Below are positions 29,082-38,247 of a DNA stretch of 64,000 nucleotides, in pieces (within the stretch, counting starts at the first letter, position 1; each line of letters opens with the position of its first letter). The stretch is from Synergistota bacterium (lineage in GTDB: Bacteria; Synergistota; GBS-1), in contig JANXBX010000003.1 of NCBI GenBank assembly GCA_025060595.1, positions 138,746 through 202,745 of the forward strand, in the 5' to 3' direction. Made by a program: the position numbers and the translations under genes. The notes below the pieces were generated by a model. That model had not been told where the DNA came from and made no database searches. It saw nothing but the letters and a program-made list of their open reading frames with translations.

Positions 29082-29664
29082 GTTGCTCAACCTCCCCAAA
29101 GGGATTAATAATTATCTCCCCCTCAAACTTCCACAAACCAAGCCTTCTTATAAGACACATATCCTCCCATGAAAGACCTAAAGAAAAAAGAACTTTAACT
29201 ATACCTGAGGACTCACCCTTCTGAAAGAGAAAGATCCTATAAGTCTTGGTGGAGCGCTTTTCCAATTTATATAAAATATCTCCGAGAGCCTTAAAATCTA
29301 AGTCTCTCTCCTCTCTTAAGAAAAGATCATAAATAGAGAAATTTACAAACTTAGATATCTCAAAGCTGGGAGATACTTCACATCTTAAAATATGGAGCTC
29401 CTCGGGAAGCTCTCTATTCAACTTGTACATAACCTGAACAGGATCCTCAGGTTTTTCAAGTTCTAAGTCAAAATACTCCTTTAAACCCTCCACTCCAAGG
29501 GGAAGGGGAATTCCTAAATTTATTCTCATTTGAGGAGAAAATCCAGAGCTATAACTTATGGGAATCAAAGCTCTTCTTATGGCCCGCTTCAAGGAATTAA
29601 GCCAATCAAGATGTGATACAAACCTAAAAATACCTATCTTTCTATGTTCCAAGCGCAATTTCAT
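29053..29664 (-). CDS. TIGR03936 / DUF2344 family protein
   Basis: 203 residues from ATG 29664, which has GGAG six nt upstream. Family hallmarks: KLRLEHRKIGIFRFVSHLDWLNSLKRAIRRALIPISYSSGFSPQMRINLGIPLPLG near the N terminus. It always follows the TIGR03960 radical SAM gene in such clusters, sometimes fused to it, and the two are thought to act together on an unknown (possibly tRNA/rRNA) substrate. Overlaps the radical SAM gene by 23 nt. A longer in-frame reading to 29787 is unlikely, being inside the neighbour. Confidence 0.88.
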   Translation of the reverse strand: MKLRLEHRKIGIFRFVSHLDWLNSLKRAIRRALIPISYSSGFSPQMRINLGIPLPLGVEGLKEYFDLELEKPEDPVQVMYKLNRELPEELHILRCEVSPSFEISKFVNFSIYDLFLREERDLDFKALGDILYKLEKRSTKTYRIFLFQKGESSGIVKVLFSLGLSWEDMCLIRRLGLWKFEGEIIINPFGEVEQLDKYVNKCG

Positions 29665-31423
29665 TTCTAACTCCATATTTATGACATACTCCACAATTAG
29701 AGCATAAGCCAAATCTACAATCCCTAGTGGTTTCACCCTTAAGAGCTCTTTCGTGTTCTTTAATGAGGAATTCTTTTGAAATTCCACTATCTATGAAATC
29801 CCACGGGAGAGCCTCAGTATAAGACGGCTTTCTCTGAGCATACCAATAAGGATCAATCCCCTCCTCCTCAAAAGAGGAAAGCCATATATTCATATTAAGC
29901 TGTTCATTCCAACCATCGAAACGAGCCCCTCTTTTCCAAGCCCTTTCAATAACATTAGCAAGCTTTTCGTCTCCACGAGATAAAACCGCTTCCAAAAAGC
30001 TTAGATTAACATCATGATAGTGAATTTCTATATCCCTTCCCTTTAAGGAGCCTTTTACAAACCTTAACGTCTCAAGAAGATAATCCAAGGGAAATTGACC
30101 TTCCCACTGAAATGGAGTATGAGCCTTCGGGACGAAAGAAGCTAAGCTCACAGACAGAGAAAATCTCCTACTAAATCTTTTACCCAATCTATGAACTTCC
30201 TTAATTAACGAAACCAGCCCATTTATATCCTCTTCACTCTCAGTAGGTAACCCAACCATAAAATATAACTTAACTCTATTCCAACCCCTTCTAGCAAGCT
30301 CCTCTATCGTTCTAAATATATCATCATCACTAATATTTTTATTTATTACATCCCTAAGCCTTTGCGTTCCAGCTTCGGGAGCAAAGGTGAGAGTCGTCTT
30401 CTTACCACTACCTATAATCTCGTCAACCAAGCTAACAGAAAACCCATCCATCCTAAGAGATGGAAGGGAAAAGTTCACTCTAAGGCCTAATTTTTTCAAT
30501 TCATTCTTTATAGAAAAAAGAGCCTCCTTAATTACAGAATAATCACAAGAAGCTAAAGAAGTTAAGGACATTTCCTCATAACCAGTTGAAGAAACCAAAC
30601 TTTTAGCAAGCTCAACCACCCTTTTAAGGCTTCTTTCTCTCACAGGTCTATATATCATACCAGCTTGGCAGAATCTACAACCTCGAGCGCATCCTCTAAA
30701 AACCTCAACAGAAACCCTATCATGTACGATCTCACACCAAGGTACAAGATCCGTCATCGGATAAAAGGCCTCATCCAAGTTTGGAAGTATGCATCTTTTT
30801 ACTACCTGCTTATTTGAAAATAGAGGAACCCAAAGCCATGGGAAACGCTTGTCTGCCTCCGATAGAAACTCCTCTCTCTTAAAACCGTATTTTTTACACT
30901 CTCTGTAAAACTTTAAAAGCTCTAAAAAGGACTCCTCTCCATCTCCTACAAGGAAACAGTCGAAAAATGGAGCAAAAATCTGAGCTGTAAAAGCCCCAGG
31001 GCCACCGCCGATCACTATAGGATGCTTTTCTTGTCTATCCTCCGTCCTTAAGGGTATTCCTCCAAGATCAAGGAGAGTTAAGATATTTGTAGCATTCATC
31101 TCATATTGAAGAGTTATACCTAGAAAATCAAAATCCTTAAGAGGAGTATCACTCTCATAAGAGCTTAGGAAATCCCCGCTTTTTCTTATATAGTCCTCCG
31201 CATCTATCCAAGGAACATAAGCTCTTTCAACGGCGAGCCAATCAAATCTATTCAGGTGCCAATAGAGTATCTTATAACCAAGATAAGACATACCTATTTC
31301 ATAGGTATCAGGATAAGCAAGGCAGACCCTAACATCTACCTTTTCCCAATCCTTAAAAGGGGTATTCCACTCTTTACCTATATATCTTGAAGGGCGAGAC
31401 ACAAGAGAAAGCCATTTCCTCAT
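29642..31423 (-). CDS. TIGR03960 family B12-binding-like radical SAM protein
   Basis: 593 residues. The N-terminal B12-binding-like fold includes YPDTYEIGMSYLGYKILYWHLN and PIVIGGGPGAFTAQIFAPFFDCFLVGDGEES. The radical SAM cluster motif is FRGCARGCRFCQAG (CxxxCxxC) near residue 247, followed by SLTSLASCDYS, TFAPEAGTQRLRDVINK and KLYFMVGLPTESEEDI. A C-terminal cysteine set CRFGLCSNCGVCHKYG follows. Function unknown; universally paired with the DUF2344 partner and placed near rng. Confidence 0.92.
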   Translation of the reverse strand: MRKWLSLVSRPSRYIGKEWNTPFKDWEKVDVRVCLAYPDTYEIGMSYLGYKILYWHLNRFDWLAVERAYVPWIDAEDYIRKSGDFLSSYESDTPLKDFDFLGITLQYEMNATNILTLLDLGGIPLRTEDRQEKHPIVIGGGPGAFTAQIFAPFFDCFLVGDGEESFLELLKFYRECKKYGFKREEFLSEADKRFPWLWVPLFSNKQVVKRCILPNLDEAFYPMTDLVPWCEIVHDRVSVEVFRGCARGCRFCQAGMIYRPVRERSLKRVVELAKSLVSSTGYEEMSLTSLASCDYSVIKEALFSIKNELKKLGLRVNFSLPSLRMDGFSVSLVDEIIGSGKKTTLTFAPEAGTQRLRDVINKNISDDDIFRTIEELARRGWNRVKLYFMVGLPTESEEDINGLVSLIKEVHRLGKRFSRRFSLSVSLASFVPKAHTPFQWEGQFPLDYLLETLRFVKGSLKGRDIEIHYHDVNLSFLEAVLSRGDEKLANVIERAWKRGARFDGWNEQLNMNIWLSSFEEEGIDPYWYAQRKPSYTEALPWDFIDSGISKEFLIKEHERALKGETTRDCRFGLCSNCGVCHKYGVRNEIALGT

Positions 31424-31426
31424 TCC

Positions 31427-32503
31427 TTAAGACTCCCTAATAATCCTCCCCCTATAAACGCTTAAAACCAAACCTATGCATATCATAAAAGATAAGGTTG
31501 CACTACCTCCGTAACTGAAGAATGGAAGAGGTAACCCTTTAACGGGTATAAGTCCGATAGTCATAGCTATGTTCACAAATATATGTAAGAAGAATAGAGA
31601 AACAACTCCCGATGCTATATAAAAACCTTCCTTATCCTTGGAAAGAAGCGCTATTTTATAAATCCTCCATATAAGCAAAGTATAAAGAAGGATAAGCAAG
31701 GAAGTCCCTAAAAAGCCAAACTCTTCCCCCCAGACGCAGAATATAAAATCGGTGTGATGCTCTGGAAGAAATCTAAGCTTATGCTGTAAACCATTTAAAA
31801 AGCCAGCTCCCAGAACCCCACCTGAACCCAAGGATATCTTCGATTGAAGAAGATTATATCCAACTCCAAGAGGATCATATTCTGGATCTAAAAAAGCAAG
31901 TAGCCTCCTTTTTTGATAATCCTTAAGAAACTCCCATAAGATCGGAATGGAGCCTATAGAAGCAAGCATGGTAACGAAAAAATACCTTAAATGCGAAGAA
32001 GATAAGAAAAGATAAACCAGGAAAAAGAAGATCATTACTCCTGAGGTACCCAAGTCAGGTTGTTTGGCTATAAGTAAAGCTGGGAGGAGAGAGTACAAGC
32101 TAAGCTCGACCACTTCTCCCCATCTTTCTATTCCACCCTTTAAAGCTAAAATACGAGAGTAAAGAAGTATCATTACAGGCTTTATAAACTCAGAAGGCTG
32201 AAATGAAAAACCAAATATAACAAGCCATCTTTTAGCTCCTCCCGCTCCTCTCCCAAAAACTAAAACCAAGAGCAGAAGCCCGATAAAAGCTACATAAAGA
32301 AGGTTACTAAGCTTAATTAAACGATGATAATCATAAAAAGCAAAAATAATACATAAACCGAAACCTATGAGGTTCCAGAAAATTTGTCTATAAAAGAAAG
32401 CCTCCTTCTGATTAAGGGTAGCGCTATACAAGTTTAAGGTTCCTAAAATCATTAATAAAAAAAGGATCACCAAAAGAGAAAAATCTAATTCCCTAATCCT
32501 CAA
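31427..32503 (-). CDS. rodA: Peptidoglycan glycosyltransferase RodA (SEDS family)
   Basis: 358 residues with about ten transmembrane segments. SEDS motifs: FQPSEFIKPVMILLYSRILA, KQPDLGTSGVM (with the catalytic Asp region), LRFLPEHHTDFIFCVWGEEFGFLG, IPVKGLPLPFFSYGGSATLS. Polymerises glycan strands for elongation with PBP2 (mrdA, also here). TTG start (32503), GGAGAG 7 nt upstream. Its position in the mre/min cluster favours RodA over FtsW. Confidence 0.93.
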   Translation of the reverse strand: MRIRELDFSLLVILFLLMILGTLNLYSATLNQKEAFFYRQIFWNLIGFGLCIIFAFYDYHRLIKLSNLLYVAFIGLLLLVLVFGRGAGGAKRWLVIFGFSFQPSEFIKPVMILLYSRILALKGGIERWGEVVELSLYSLLPALLIAKQPDLGTSGVMIFFFLVYLFLSSSHLRYFFVTMLASIGSIPILWEFLKDYQKRRLLAFLDPEYDPLGVGYNLLQSKISLGSGGVLGAGFLNGLQHKLRFLPEHHTDFIFCVWGEEFGFLGTSLLILLYTLLIWRIYKIALLSKDKEGFYIASGVVSLFFLHIFVNIAMTIGLIPVKGLPLPFFSYGGSATLSFMICIGLVLSVYRGRIIRES

Positions 32504-32506
32504 ATT

Positions 32507-32791
32507 TTATCTCTCCAAACTCCTCGATGGTGACCTACCTATAACAGGGACGCTTATAAAGAGAAAGGTCTCTCCCTTTTCCCTCTTAACTTTCATTTCA
32601 ACTCTATCCCTATCATAGCTAACATAATCCCTAAGAACCATAAGTATCTTATCCATCATCTCTATCATCTCGTTTCGCGTAAGTTCCGCTCTATCGTGTT
32701 TAACCATTATTTCAAGTCTGCTTTTAGCTATCTGCGAAGATTGCTCTCCTCTCTTAAATAAACCCTTAAAAAGCGAAAACAAGGCTATCAC
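32507..32791 (-). CDS. minE: Cell division topological specificity factor MinE
   Basis: 94 residues. Anti-MinCD segment SQIAKSRLEIMVKHDRAELT near residues 19-38, membrane-targeting N terminus MIALFSLFKGLFKR, and C-terminal dimerisation strands VEMKVKREKGETFLFISVPV. MinE stimulates MinD ATPase and restricts division to midcell. ATG overlaps the minD stop by 4 nt. Confidence 0.93.
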   Translation of the reverse strand: MIALFSLFKGLFKRGEQSSQIAKSRLEIMVKHDRAELTRNEMIEMMDKILMVLRDYVSYDRDRVEMKVKREKGETFLFISVPVIGRSPSRSLER

Positions 32792-33588
32792 CTTCCACCA
32801 AAAAGTTTCCTAATCTTACTCCAGAATCCCGTATCCTTCTTCGAAGAAAGCTCAATTAAGGGAACGTCATACCCTTGTAACCTTGCAACTATGTTTTTAA
32901 AAGCTTTCGAAGCATCACTATTTTCTCTAAGTATAACTGGTTCTCCCTTATTAGTTGCAACTATAACTTCTTCATCTTCAGGAATTATCCCTAAGAGAGG
33001 AATAGCAAGAATATCAAGTACATCTCTGACGCTAAGCATGTCTCCCTTTTCTACCATATCCGCTCTTAATCTGTTAATTATAAGCTGAGGAGTCCCTTTC
33101 CCCATGGCTTCGAGTAAACCTATTATCCTATCAGCATCTCTAACCGCAGAAACCTCCGGTGTAGTAACTACTATACCCTTATCAGCTCCTATCGCAGCGT
33201 TTCTAAAACCAGATTCTATACCTGCTGGACTATCTATGAGCACATAGTCAAACATCTCTCTTAGTCTAGAACAGACGTCTATCATCTGATCAGGAGAGAC
33301 AGCCTCTTTGGTCCTTGTTTGAGCGGCAGGAAGCAGAAAAAGAGTTTCAACTCGCTTATCTCTTACAAGAGCCTGCTCAAGCCTACAACTTCCCTCTACC
33401 ACATCAACTATATTAAATACTATCCTGTTTTCAAGCCCGAGAACGACATCCAAGTTTCTCAATCCTATATCCGCATCAACCGTGACAACTCTCGCTCCCC
33501 CTAAAGCCAATCCAATCCCTAGGTTAGCCGTAACCGTCGTCTTACCAACCCCTCCTTTTCCAGAGGTTATCACATAAACCTCTCCCAT
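32788..33588 (-). CDS. minD: Septum site-determining ATPase MinD
   Basis: 266 residues. Deviant Walker A SGKGGVGKTTVTANLGIGLA, switch DADIGLRNLDVVLGLENR, LIDSPAGIESGFRNA, and TTPEVSAVRDADRIIGLLE. The C-terminal amphipathic membrane-targeting helix is visible as KKDTGFWSKIRKLFGGR. It recruits MinC to the membrane and cycles with MinE. Confidence 0.96.
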   Translation of the reverse strand: MGEVYVITSGKGGVGKTTVTANLGIGLALGGARVVTVDADIGLRNLDVVLGLENRIVFNIVDVVEGSCRLEQALVRDKRVETLFLLPAAQTRTKEAVSPDQMIDVCSRLREMFDYVLIDSPAGIESGFRNAAIGADKGIVVTTPEVSAVRDADRIIGLLEAMGKGTPQLIINRLRADMVEKGDMLSVRDVLDILAIPLLGIIPEDEEVIVATNKGEPVILRENSDASKAFKNIVARLQGYDVPLIELSSKKDTGFWSKIRKLFGGR

Positions 33589-33592
33589 TTAA

Positions 33593-34222
33593 TCACCCTC
33601 CTCGAATAGGCTGAAAACTAATTTTTTCATCAGAGAACAAAATTAAAGCTGGCTTATCCTTTGAAACGTTTGAGGGAATAGAAATTATTCTACCCTTAAG
33701 AACAAGAAGAGAAGGAGAAAGTTTTAAGGCTGCAACTACCACTTCTCCTTCACCCTCCATACCTACATATGCACTTCCTCTAAGAGCTCCAAAAACTAAA
33801 AGACTTCCACCGACTCTAACCTCTGCTCCTGGATTAACATCCCCTATTATTACAAGGTTTCCCTTACACTCTAGAGAGCTACCTGAACGGAGCGTACCTA
33901 TGTGAAACGAAGGAAAAACCTTAGATTCTTCTTGAGGATAAACTTGCGGCAAAAATTCCTTAACTACTTTTCTTGTGATAGGATTAAGCGCCTTAACCCC
34001 AACAAGCTTTAAAAACGGTTTCTTATAAAACAACTCATCTATAAGCTTATACTCTTCCTTGCTCAACTTTCTCTCACCAAGCTCAAGAAAAACCTTCCCC
34101 TCGTTAAAGAAAGACATGTTAAGCTTCTTTTCAAGCTCCTCAATGACACTACTCCAACAAGCCTTATCATCTATTACAATCTTTATTCCACCTTTAACTC
34201 CCTTGACCTTTACCGCTTCCAT
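33593..34222 (-). CDS. minC: Septum site-determining protein MinC
   Basis: 209 residues from ATG 34222 (GGGAGGT at 6 nt). N-terminal FtsZ-inhibiting domain is poorly conserved; the C-terminal beta-helix shows FHIGTLRSGSSLECKGNLVIIGDVNPGAEVRVGGSLLVFGALRGSAYVGMEGEGE, the typical MinC C-domain. Overlaps the end of mrdA by 29 nt. An upstream extension to 34285 is in frame but lies within mrdA coding sequence and adds nothing family-like. Confidence 0.92.
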   Translation of the reverse strand: MEAVKVKGVKGGIKIVIDDKACWSSVIEELEKKLNMSFFNEGKVFLELGERKLSKEEYKLIDELFYKKPFLKLVGVKALNPITRKVVKEFLPQVYPQEESKVFPSFHIGTLRSGSSLECKGNLVIIGDVNPGAEVRVGGSLLVFGALRGSAYVGMEGEGEVVVAALKLSPSLLVLKGRIISIPSNVSKDKPALILFSDEKISFQPIRGG

Positions 34223-35969
34223 AAACATACCTCCCAAAGAAAAACTCCAAAACCTTCTTTGCCACAGGCACAGCGGCAACCCCACCTGTTCCCCCCTCTT
34301 CTACCAAAACGACAATAGCAACCCTAGGATCGTCATAAGGTGCAAAACCTATAAACCAAGCATGCTCTTTACCTCGGGGGTTCTGAGCGCTACCAGTTTT
34401 ACCCGCTGCTTTTATAATACCATCAGATAAAAGCTTAGCAGTACCCTCAGATACAGCGAGTCTCATTCCCTTTCTGACATGTTCCATAACTTGCTTTGAA
34501 AAAGGAAGCTCTCCATAAGGCTCCGGAGAAAATCTCTCAATTATATTACCACTATCATCTACAAGAGCTCTCGCTATTCTGGGCCTATACAATGTCCCAC
34601 CATTAGCTATAGCTGAAACGAAAGAAAGCATCTGTATAGGAGTAACAAGCAAATAGCTCTGCCCTATTGAAAGATTAATCGTATCACCAGGATACCACGG
34701 TTCTTTAAATCTCTTTTTCTTCCACTCCGGTGTAGGAATAAATCCCTTAGACTCCGAAAGTAGATCTATACCGGTTTCCACTCCTAAACCACATCTATTA
34801 GCGTAACTTACTATCTTCTCAGCTCCAAGCTCCCTGCCCAAAGTGTAAAAGTAAACATTACAAGACTGAGCTATAGCTTGATAAAGCTCAACAACACCGT
34901 GCCCTCCCTCTTTCCAACATTTAAAATCTCTATCACCAACTTTTAAGGAACCTGTGCAAAGAGCTCTTCTCTGAGGGGAAGCAACTCCCTCCGATAAAGA
35001 GGATAACGCTACTATAATTTTAAAAAGAGAGCCTGGAGGAAGCTCCGCTTGAATCGCTCGGTTGAACATAGGACGATCAGGATCATCAATTAGCTCTTTC
35101 CATTCAGACGAATCCACACCCCATACAAAGCGATTAGGATCAAAGGATGGTTTAGATACTAATGCCAAAATAGAACCATCTCTAGGATCCATCACTATAA
35201 TACAACCCTTATTATCCCCCAACGCATCATAAGCCACTTTTTGAAGATGTTTATCTATATTTAGCATCAAATTAAAACCATTTTCTGGAGGAACCTCCTT
35301 AATAAGAGACATCTCCTTACCGAGAGCATCAACCTCTACTTCCCTATATCCATCTATACCCTTTAGATACTCTTCATAAACGCTCTCAAGCCCCATTTTA
35401 CCAATATGATCGCCACCTCTATAACCTCTACTACCATAAAGCTTAAGCTCCCTCTCTGAGATTTCAGCCGTATAACCTATAACGTGAGAGAAAAGCTCCC
35501 CCCATGGATAAAGTCTTCTTGTATCCACCTCAAGATTAAGGAAATCCTTAGACATTAACCACTCCCTCACATCTATTACCTGGACAAGAGGCATATTATC
35601 AACTACAAGAACTGACCAGTAGTTAGAGTAAAACCTCCTTTTATAGTTCTTACAAAGCTCCTCATAAGGAACTTTAAGCTCCTGAGAAAGTTCCTTCAAG
35701 AAATCTTCAATGGAGGAATAGTTACCCTTAACTAAAGCAGGTATAAAGGATATGCCATAGGAAGGAAGATTAAAGGCCAAAACCGAACCAGCTCTATCGT
35801 ATATCATCCCCCTCAAAGCCTTAACGCGAACCAATCTTATCCTGTTTTCCTGAGCAGCGGTCTTATAACGCTCTTCCATGAGAACTTGTATATACCACAG
35901 TCTAGCAAGCAGAATAAAGAAAAGAAAAATATAAACGAAAATTAACGTAATTAACCTATTAACCCTCAA
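34194..35969 (-). CDS. mrdA: Penicillin-binding protein 2 (transpeptidase)
   Basis: 591 residues. N-terminal TM anchor (LITLIFVYIFLFFILLARLWY), dimerisation domain with LRGMIYDRAGSVLA, then the transpeptidase: PGSLFKIIVALS (SxxK), SCNVYFYTLG (SxN) and AAGKTGSAQNPRGKEHAWF (KTG). Cross-links peptidoglycan during elongation with RodA and MreBCD. TTG start followed by AGG at 35969, overlapping mreD by 4 nt. Confidence 0.95.
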   Translation of the reverse strand: MRVNRLITLIFVYIFLFFILLARLWYIQVLMEERYKTAAQENRIRLVRVKALRGMIYDRAGSVLAFNLPSYGISFIPALVKGNYSSIEDFLKELSQELKVPYEELCKNYKRRFYSNYWSVLVVDNMPLVQVIDVREWLMSKDFLNLEVDTRRLYPWGELFSHVIGYTAEISERELKLYGSRGYRGGDHIGKMGLESVYEEYLKGIDGYREVEVDALGKEMSLIKEVPPENGFNLMLNIDKHLQKVAYDALGDNKGCIIVMDPRDGSILALVSKPSFDPNRFVWGVDSSEWKELIDDPDRPMFNRAIQAELPPGSLFKIIVALSSLSEGVASPQRRALCTGSLKVGDRDFKCWKEGGHGVVELYQAIAQSCNVYFYTLGRELGAEKIVSYANRCGLGVETGIDLLSESKGFIPTPEWKKKRFKEPWYPGDTINLSIGQSYLLVTPIQMLSFVSAIANGGTLYRPRIARALVDDSGNIIERFSPEPYGELPFSKQVMEHVRKGMRLAVSEGTAKLLSDGIIKAAGKTGSAQNPRGKEHAWFIGFAPYDDPRVAIVVLVEEGGTGGVAAVPVAKKVLEFFFGRYVYGSGKGQGS

Positions 35970-36409
35970 ACTTTAGTGCCCCCACTCAACCTCATTAAAA
36001 TTAGACCCATTCCTAAAATCAAAGTATCTATAATAACCCTGCCAAAGAATATAATAAAATTGACATCGTACTCAAGTCTCAATAATCGATAAAAACCAAA
36101 CTTAAAGGCCTGAAACAAAAATAAAATAGCAAGACCAATCAAAATACTCCTATAGCGAAGCTTAAAGCGAGACCCCCTTATTAAAGAGCTTAATGGATAT
36201 GCTATTGAAACAAAATAAATGGAGCTAAGACCTATAACGGGTTCCCACCTTAAATCTAACAAAAAACCGCTTAGAAAGGCAAAAAGCAGAGCTTTTACAC
36301 TGCTTAAGCAACAAGAAGAAGTTATTACAACTACTGCAGCAAGATCAGGAGTTAGGGGACCCAAAAATGGAGATAAAGCCCCTTCAACGCTTAAGGCTAA
36401 AAAGAGCAA
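35966..36409 (-). CDS. mreD: Rod shape-determining protein MreD
   Basis: At least 147 residues, about five transmembrane helices, with the MreD-like VKALLFAFLSGFLLDL segment. Membrane component of the elongasome. The start is uncertain: TTG at 36409 is 23 nt from the strong GGGGAGGTG, whereas an in-frame ATT at 36424 has ideal spacing of about 8 nt and would add five residues. No ATG or GTG is available between. Confidence 0.85.
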   Translation of the reverse strand: MLFLALSVEGALSPFLGPLTPDLAAVVVITSSCCLSSVKALLFAFLSGFLLDLRWEPVIGLSSIYFVSIAYPLSSLIRGSRFKLRYRSILIGLAILFLFQAFKFGFYRLLRLEYDVNFIIFFGRVIIDTLILGMGLILMRLSGGTKV

Positions 36410-36431
36410 AGCAAGCCAAACAATAAGAGCT

Positions 36432-37202
36432 TCACCTCCCCTTTAATATCCATAGATCTCTAAGCTTACTAAAATCCTCAAGAGGTTTAACCTTAATCTC
36501 CACAAAACCGCTTCTTCCCTTTACATAGAACACCTTGCCTATAGCTATACCTGCAGGTATCCTTTCCCCCATCCCAGCGGTAACCACATCATCGTTTACT
36601 GAGACGTCTCCCTCCTCAGGAATATAAAGTAGCTCACAATAAGAGCCTCCTGTCCCCCTCAAAACCCCAAAGCTCCTTGACCTAACTAAAAGAGCGCCTA
36701 TTATCGAATTGCGAGAGGTTATCAATCTGACCCTAGATATCCTAGCACTGACCTCAACAACCTCTCCGACAAGCCCCCTTTCCCCTAAAACAGCCATTCC
36801 AACGCCAACACCATCATCCTTCCCCTTATCCACAACTAACTCACTGAACCATCTATCTGGAAAGCGATAAACTATCCTACAAGGAATGAAACCCTCTCTC
36901 AAGCGAGGCGCTCCATTAAAACCCGACTTAAGAATAGAAAGCTCATGTCTCAGTAAGGAAAGCTCTCTCCTAAGATTAGCATTTTCCCTTACAAGGTTAA
37001 CGTGCGAACATAAAAAATAAAGAAGCTCCCTTCCCTTCACTAAAGGTAAAGACAAAACCTTTTCCACCGGAAAGGCAAAAGACATATAACCTCTTCTCAC
37101 AAGCTCTATACCCGACCATCCTCTTAAACTTAAAGAGGATAAAAGAAGGGAAAAGAAGAGGAGAATTCCCATCAAAAACCAGGTTCTTCTCAGACTTTCC
37201 AA
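36432..37202 (-). CDS. mreC: Rod shape-determining protein MreC
   Basis: 256 residues. N-terminal TM (TWFLMGILLFFSLLLSSLSL), a short coiled coil (LVRENANLRRELSLLRHELSIL), then the periplasmic beta domains with FIPCRIVYRFPDRWFSELVVDKGKDDGVGVGMAVLGERGLVGEVVEVS and DVVTAGMGERIPAGIAIGKV. Scaffold linking MreB to the cell-wall synthases. Begins directly after the mreB stop. Confidence 0.94.
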   Translation of the reverse strand: MESLRRTWFLMGILLFFSLLLSSLSLRGWSGIELVRRGYMSFAFPVEKVLSLPLVKGRELLYFLCSHVNLVRENANLRRELSLLRHELSILKSGFNGAPRLREGFIPCRIVYRFPDRWFSELVVDKGKDDGVGVGMAVLGERGLVGEVVEVSARISRVRLITSRNSIIGALLVRSRSFGVLRGTGGSYCELLYIPEEGDVSVNDDVVTAGMGERIPAGIAIGKVFYVKGRSGFVEIKVKPLEDFSKLRDLWILKGR

Positions 37203-38243
37203 CTATTCTTCTCCTCTCTTAATGCTTAAGAGTACCCTCCTTAAAGTATCAAGCTCCTCAAGAACCTTTCCCGCTCCTAAAGCCACACAATACATAGGAT
37301 TCTCACTAAGGTATGCCGGAACACCAACCCCCTTACTTACCATCTTATCTAATCCCTTAAGAAGAGAGGTCCCTCCCGTCATAACTATACCTCTATCTAT
37401 AATATCTGCAGAAAGCTCTGGGGGGGTTTGCTCAAGGACTGCCCTAACAGCTTCGATTATCCTTTGTGCAACCGGCTTTAAAACCTCCCTTATCTCAGAG
37501 GAGCTTATCTCCTTAACCCTTGGAACACCATTCCTTAAATCCCTACCCTTAACTTCCATACTAACTTCATCCATATCATCATCTACATTACCTATCGTTT
37601 TCTTAATATTCTCAGCCATCTGTTCCCCTATAACGAGCTCATGAACCCTATTCATATACTCCATTATCGCATTATCCATCTCATCACCGGCCACTTTTAT
37701 GGACTCTCTAACTACTATGCCTCCTAGCGATATAACCGCCACTTCCGTTCTTCCACCACCTATATCAAGAACCATATTCCCACGAGGCTCATGTATAGGA
37801 AGACCAGCACCTATAGCGGCAGCGAGAGGCTCCTCTATTAGGTAAGCCTCGCGAGCGCCAGCCTGAAGGGTCGCATCCACAACAGCTCTTCTTTCAACTT
37901 CCGTGATTCCAGAAGGAACACAAACAATAACCCTCGGCTTAAACATCCCCTTCCTACCATGAACTTTACTCATAAAGTACCGAAGCATCATCTTAGTAAC
38001 ATCGAAATCAGCTATAACACCATTTCTCATGGGCTTTATTGCTTCTATATCTTGTGGTGTTTTACCTACCATTTTTTTAGCTTCCTCTCCAACAGCTATA
38101 ATCTCTTTAGTGGCCTTTTGAATGGCAACAACCGATGGCTCAGATATAACGATCCCTTTTCCCCTGACATAAACCACAGTATATGCAGTTCCAAGGTCTA
38201 TCCCCATATCTTTAGAGAACAAACCTGCTATAAAGTCAAACAC
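37203..38243 (-). CDS. mreB: Rod shape-determining actin-like protein MreB
   Basis: 346 residues. Actin-fold motifs: DMGIDLGTAYTVVYVRGKGIV (phosphate 1), NMVLDIGGGRTEVAVISLGGIV (phosphate 2), IVMTGGTSLLKGLDKMVSKGVGVPAYLSENP (adenosine). Membrane-associated filament guiding elongation. Followed without gap by mreC, giving the standard mreBCD-mrdA order. Confidence 0.97.
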   Translation of the reverse strand: MFDFIAGLFSKDMGIDLGTAYTVVYVRGKGIVISEPSVVAIQKATKEIIAVGEEAKKMVGKTPQDIEAIKPMRNGVIADFDVTKMMLRYFMSKVHGRKGMFKPRVIVCVPSGITEVERRAVVDATLQAGAREAYLIEEPLAAAIGAGLPIHEPRGNMVLDIGGGRTEVAVISLGGIVVRESIKVAGDEMDNAIMEYMNRVHELVIGEQMAENIKKTIGNVDDDMDEVSMEVKGRDLRNGVPRVKEISSSEIREVLKPVAQRIIEAVRAVLEQTPPELSADIIDRGIVMTGGTSLLKGLDKMVSKGVGVPAYLSENPMYCVALGAGKVLEELDTLRRVLLSIKRGEE

Positions 38244-38247
38244 AACG

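Noticed and set aside
29665-29787. Longer N terminus for the DUF2344 protein
   Set aside because: The extension lies wholly within the radical SAM gene and matches nothing in the family; ATG 29664 has a good Shine-Dalgarno.
34223-34285. Longer N terminus for MinC
   Set aside because: Inside mrdA coding sequence; ATG 34222 with GGGAGGT at 6 nt fits the family.
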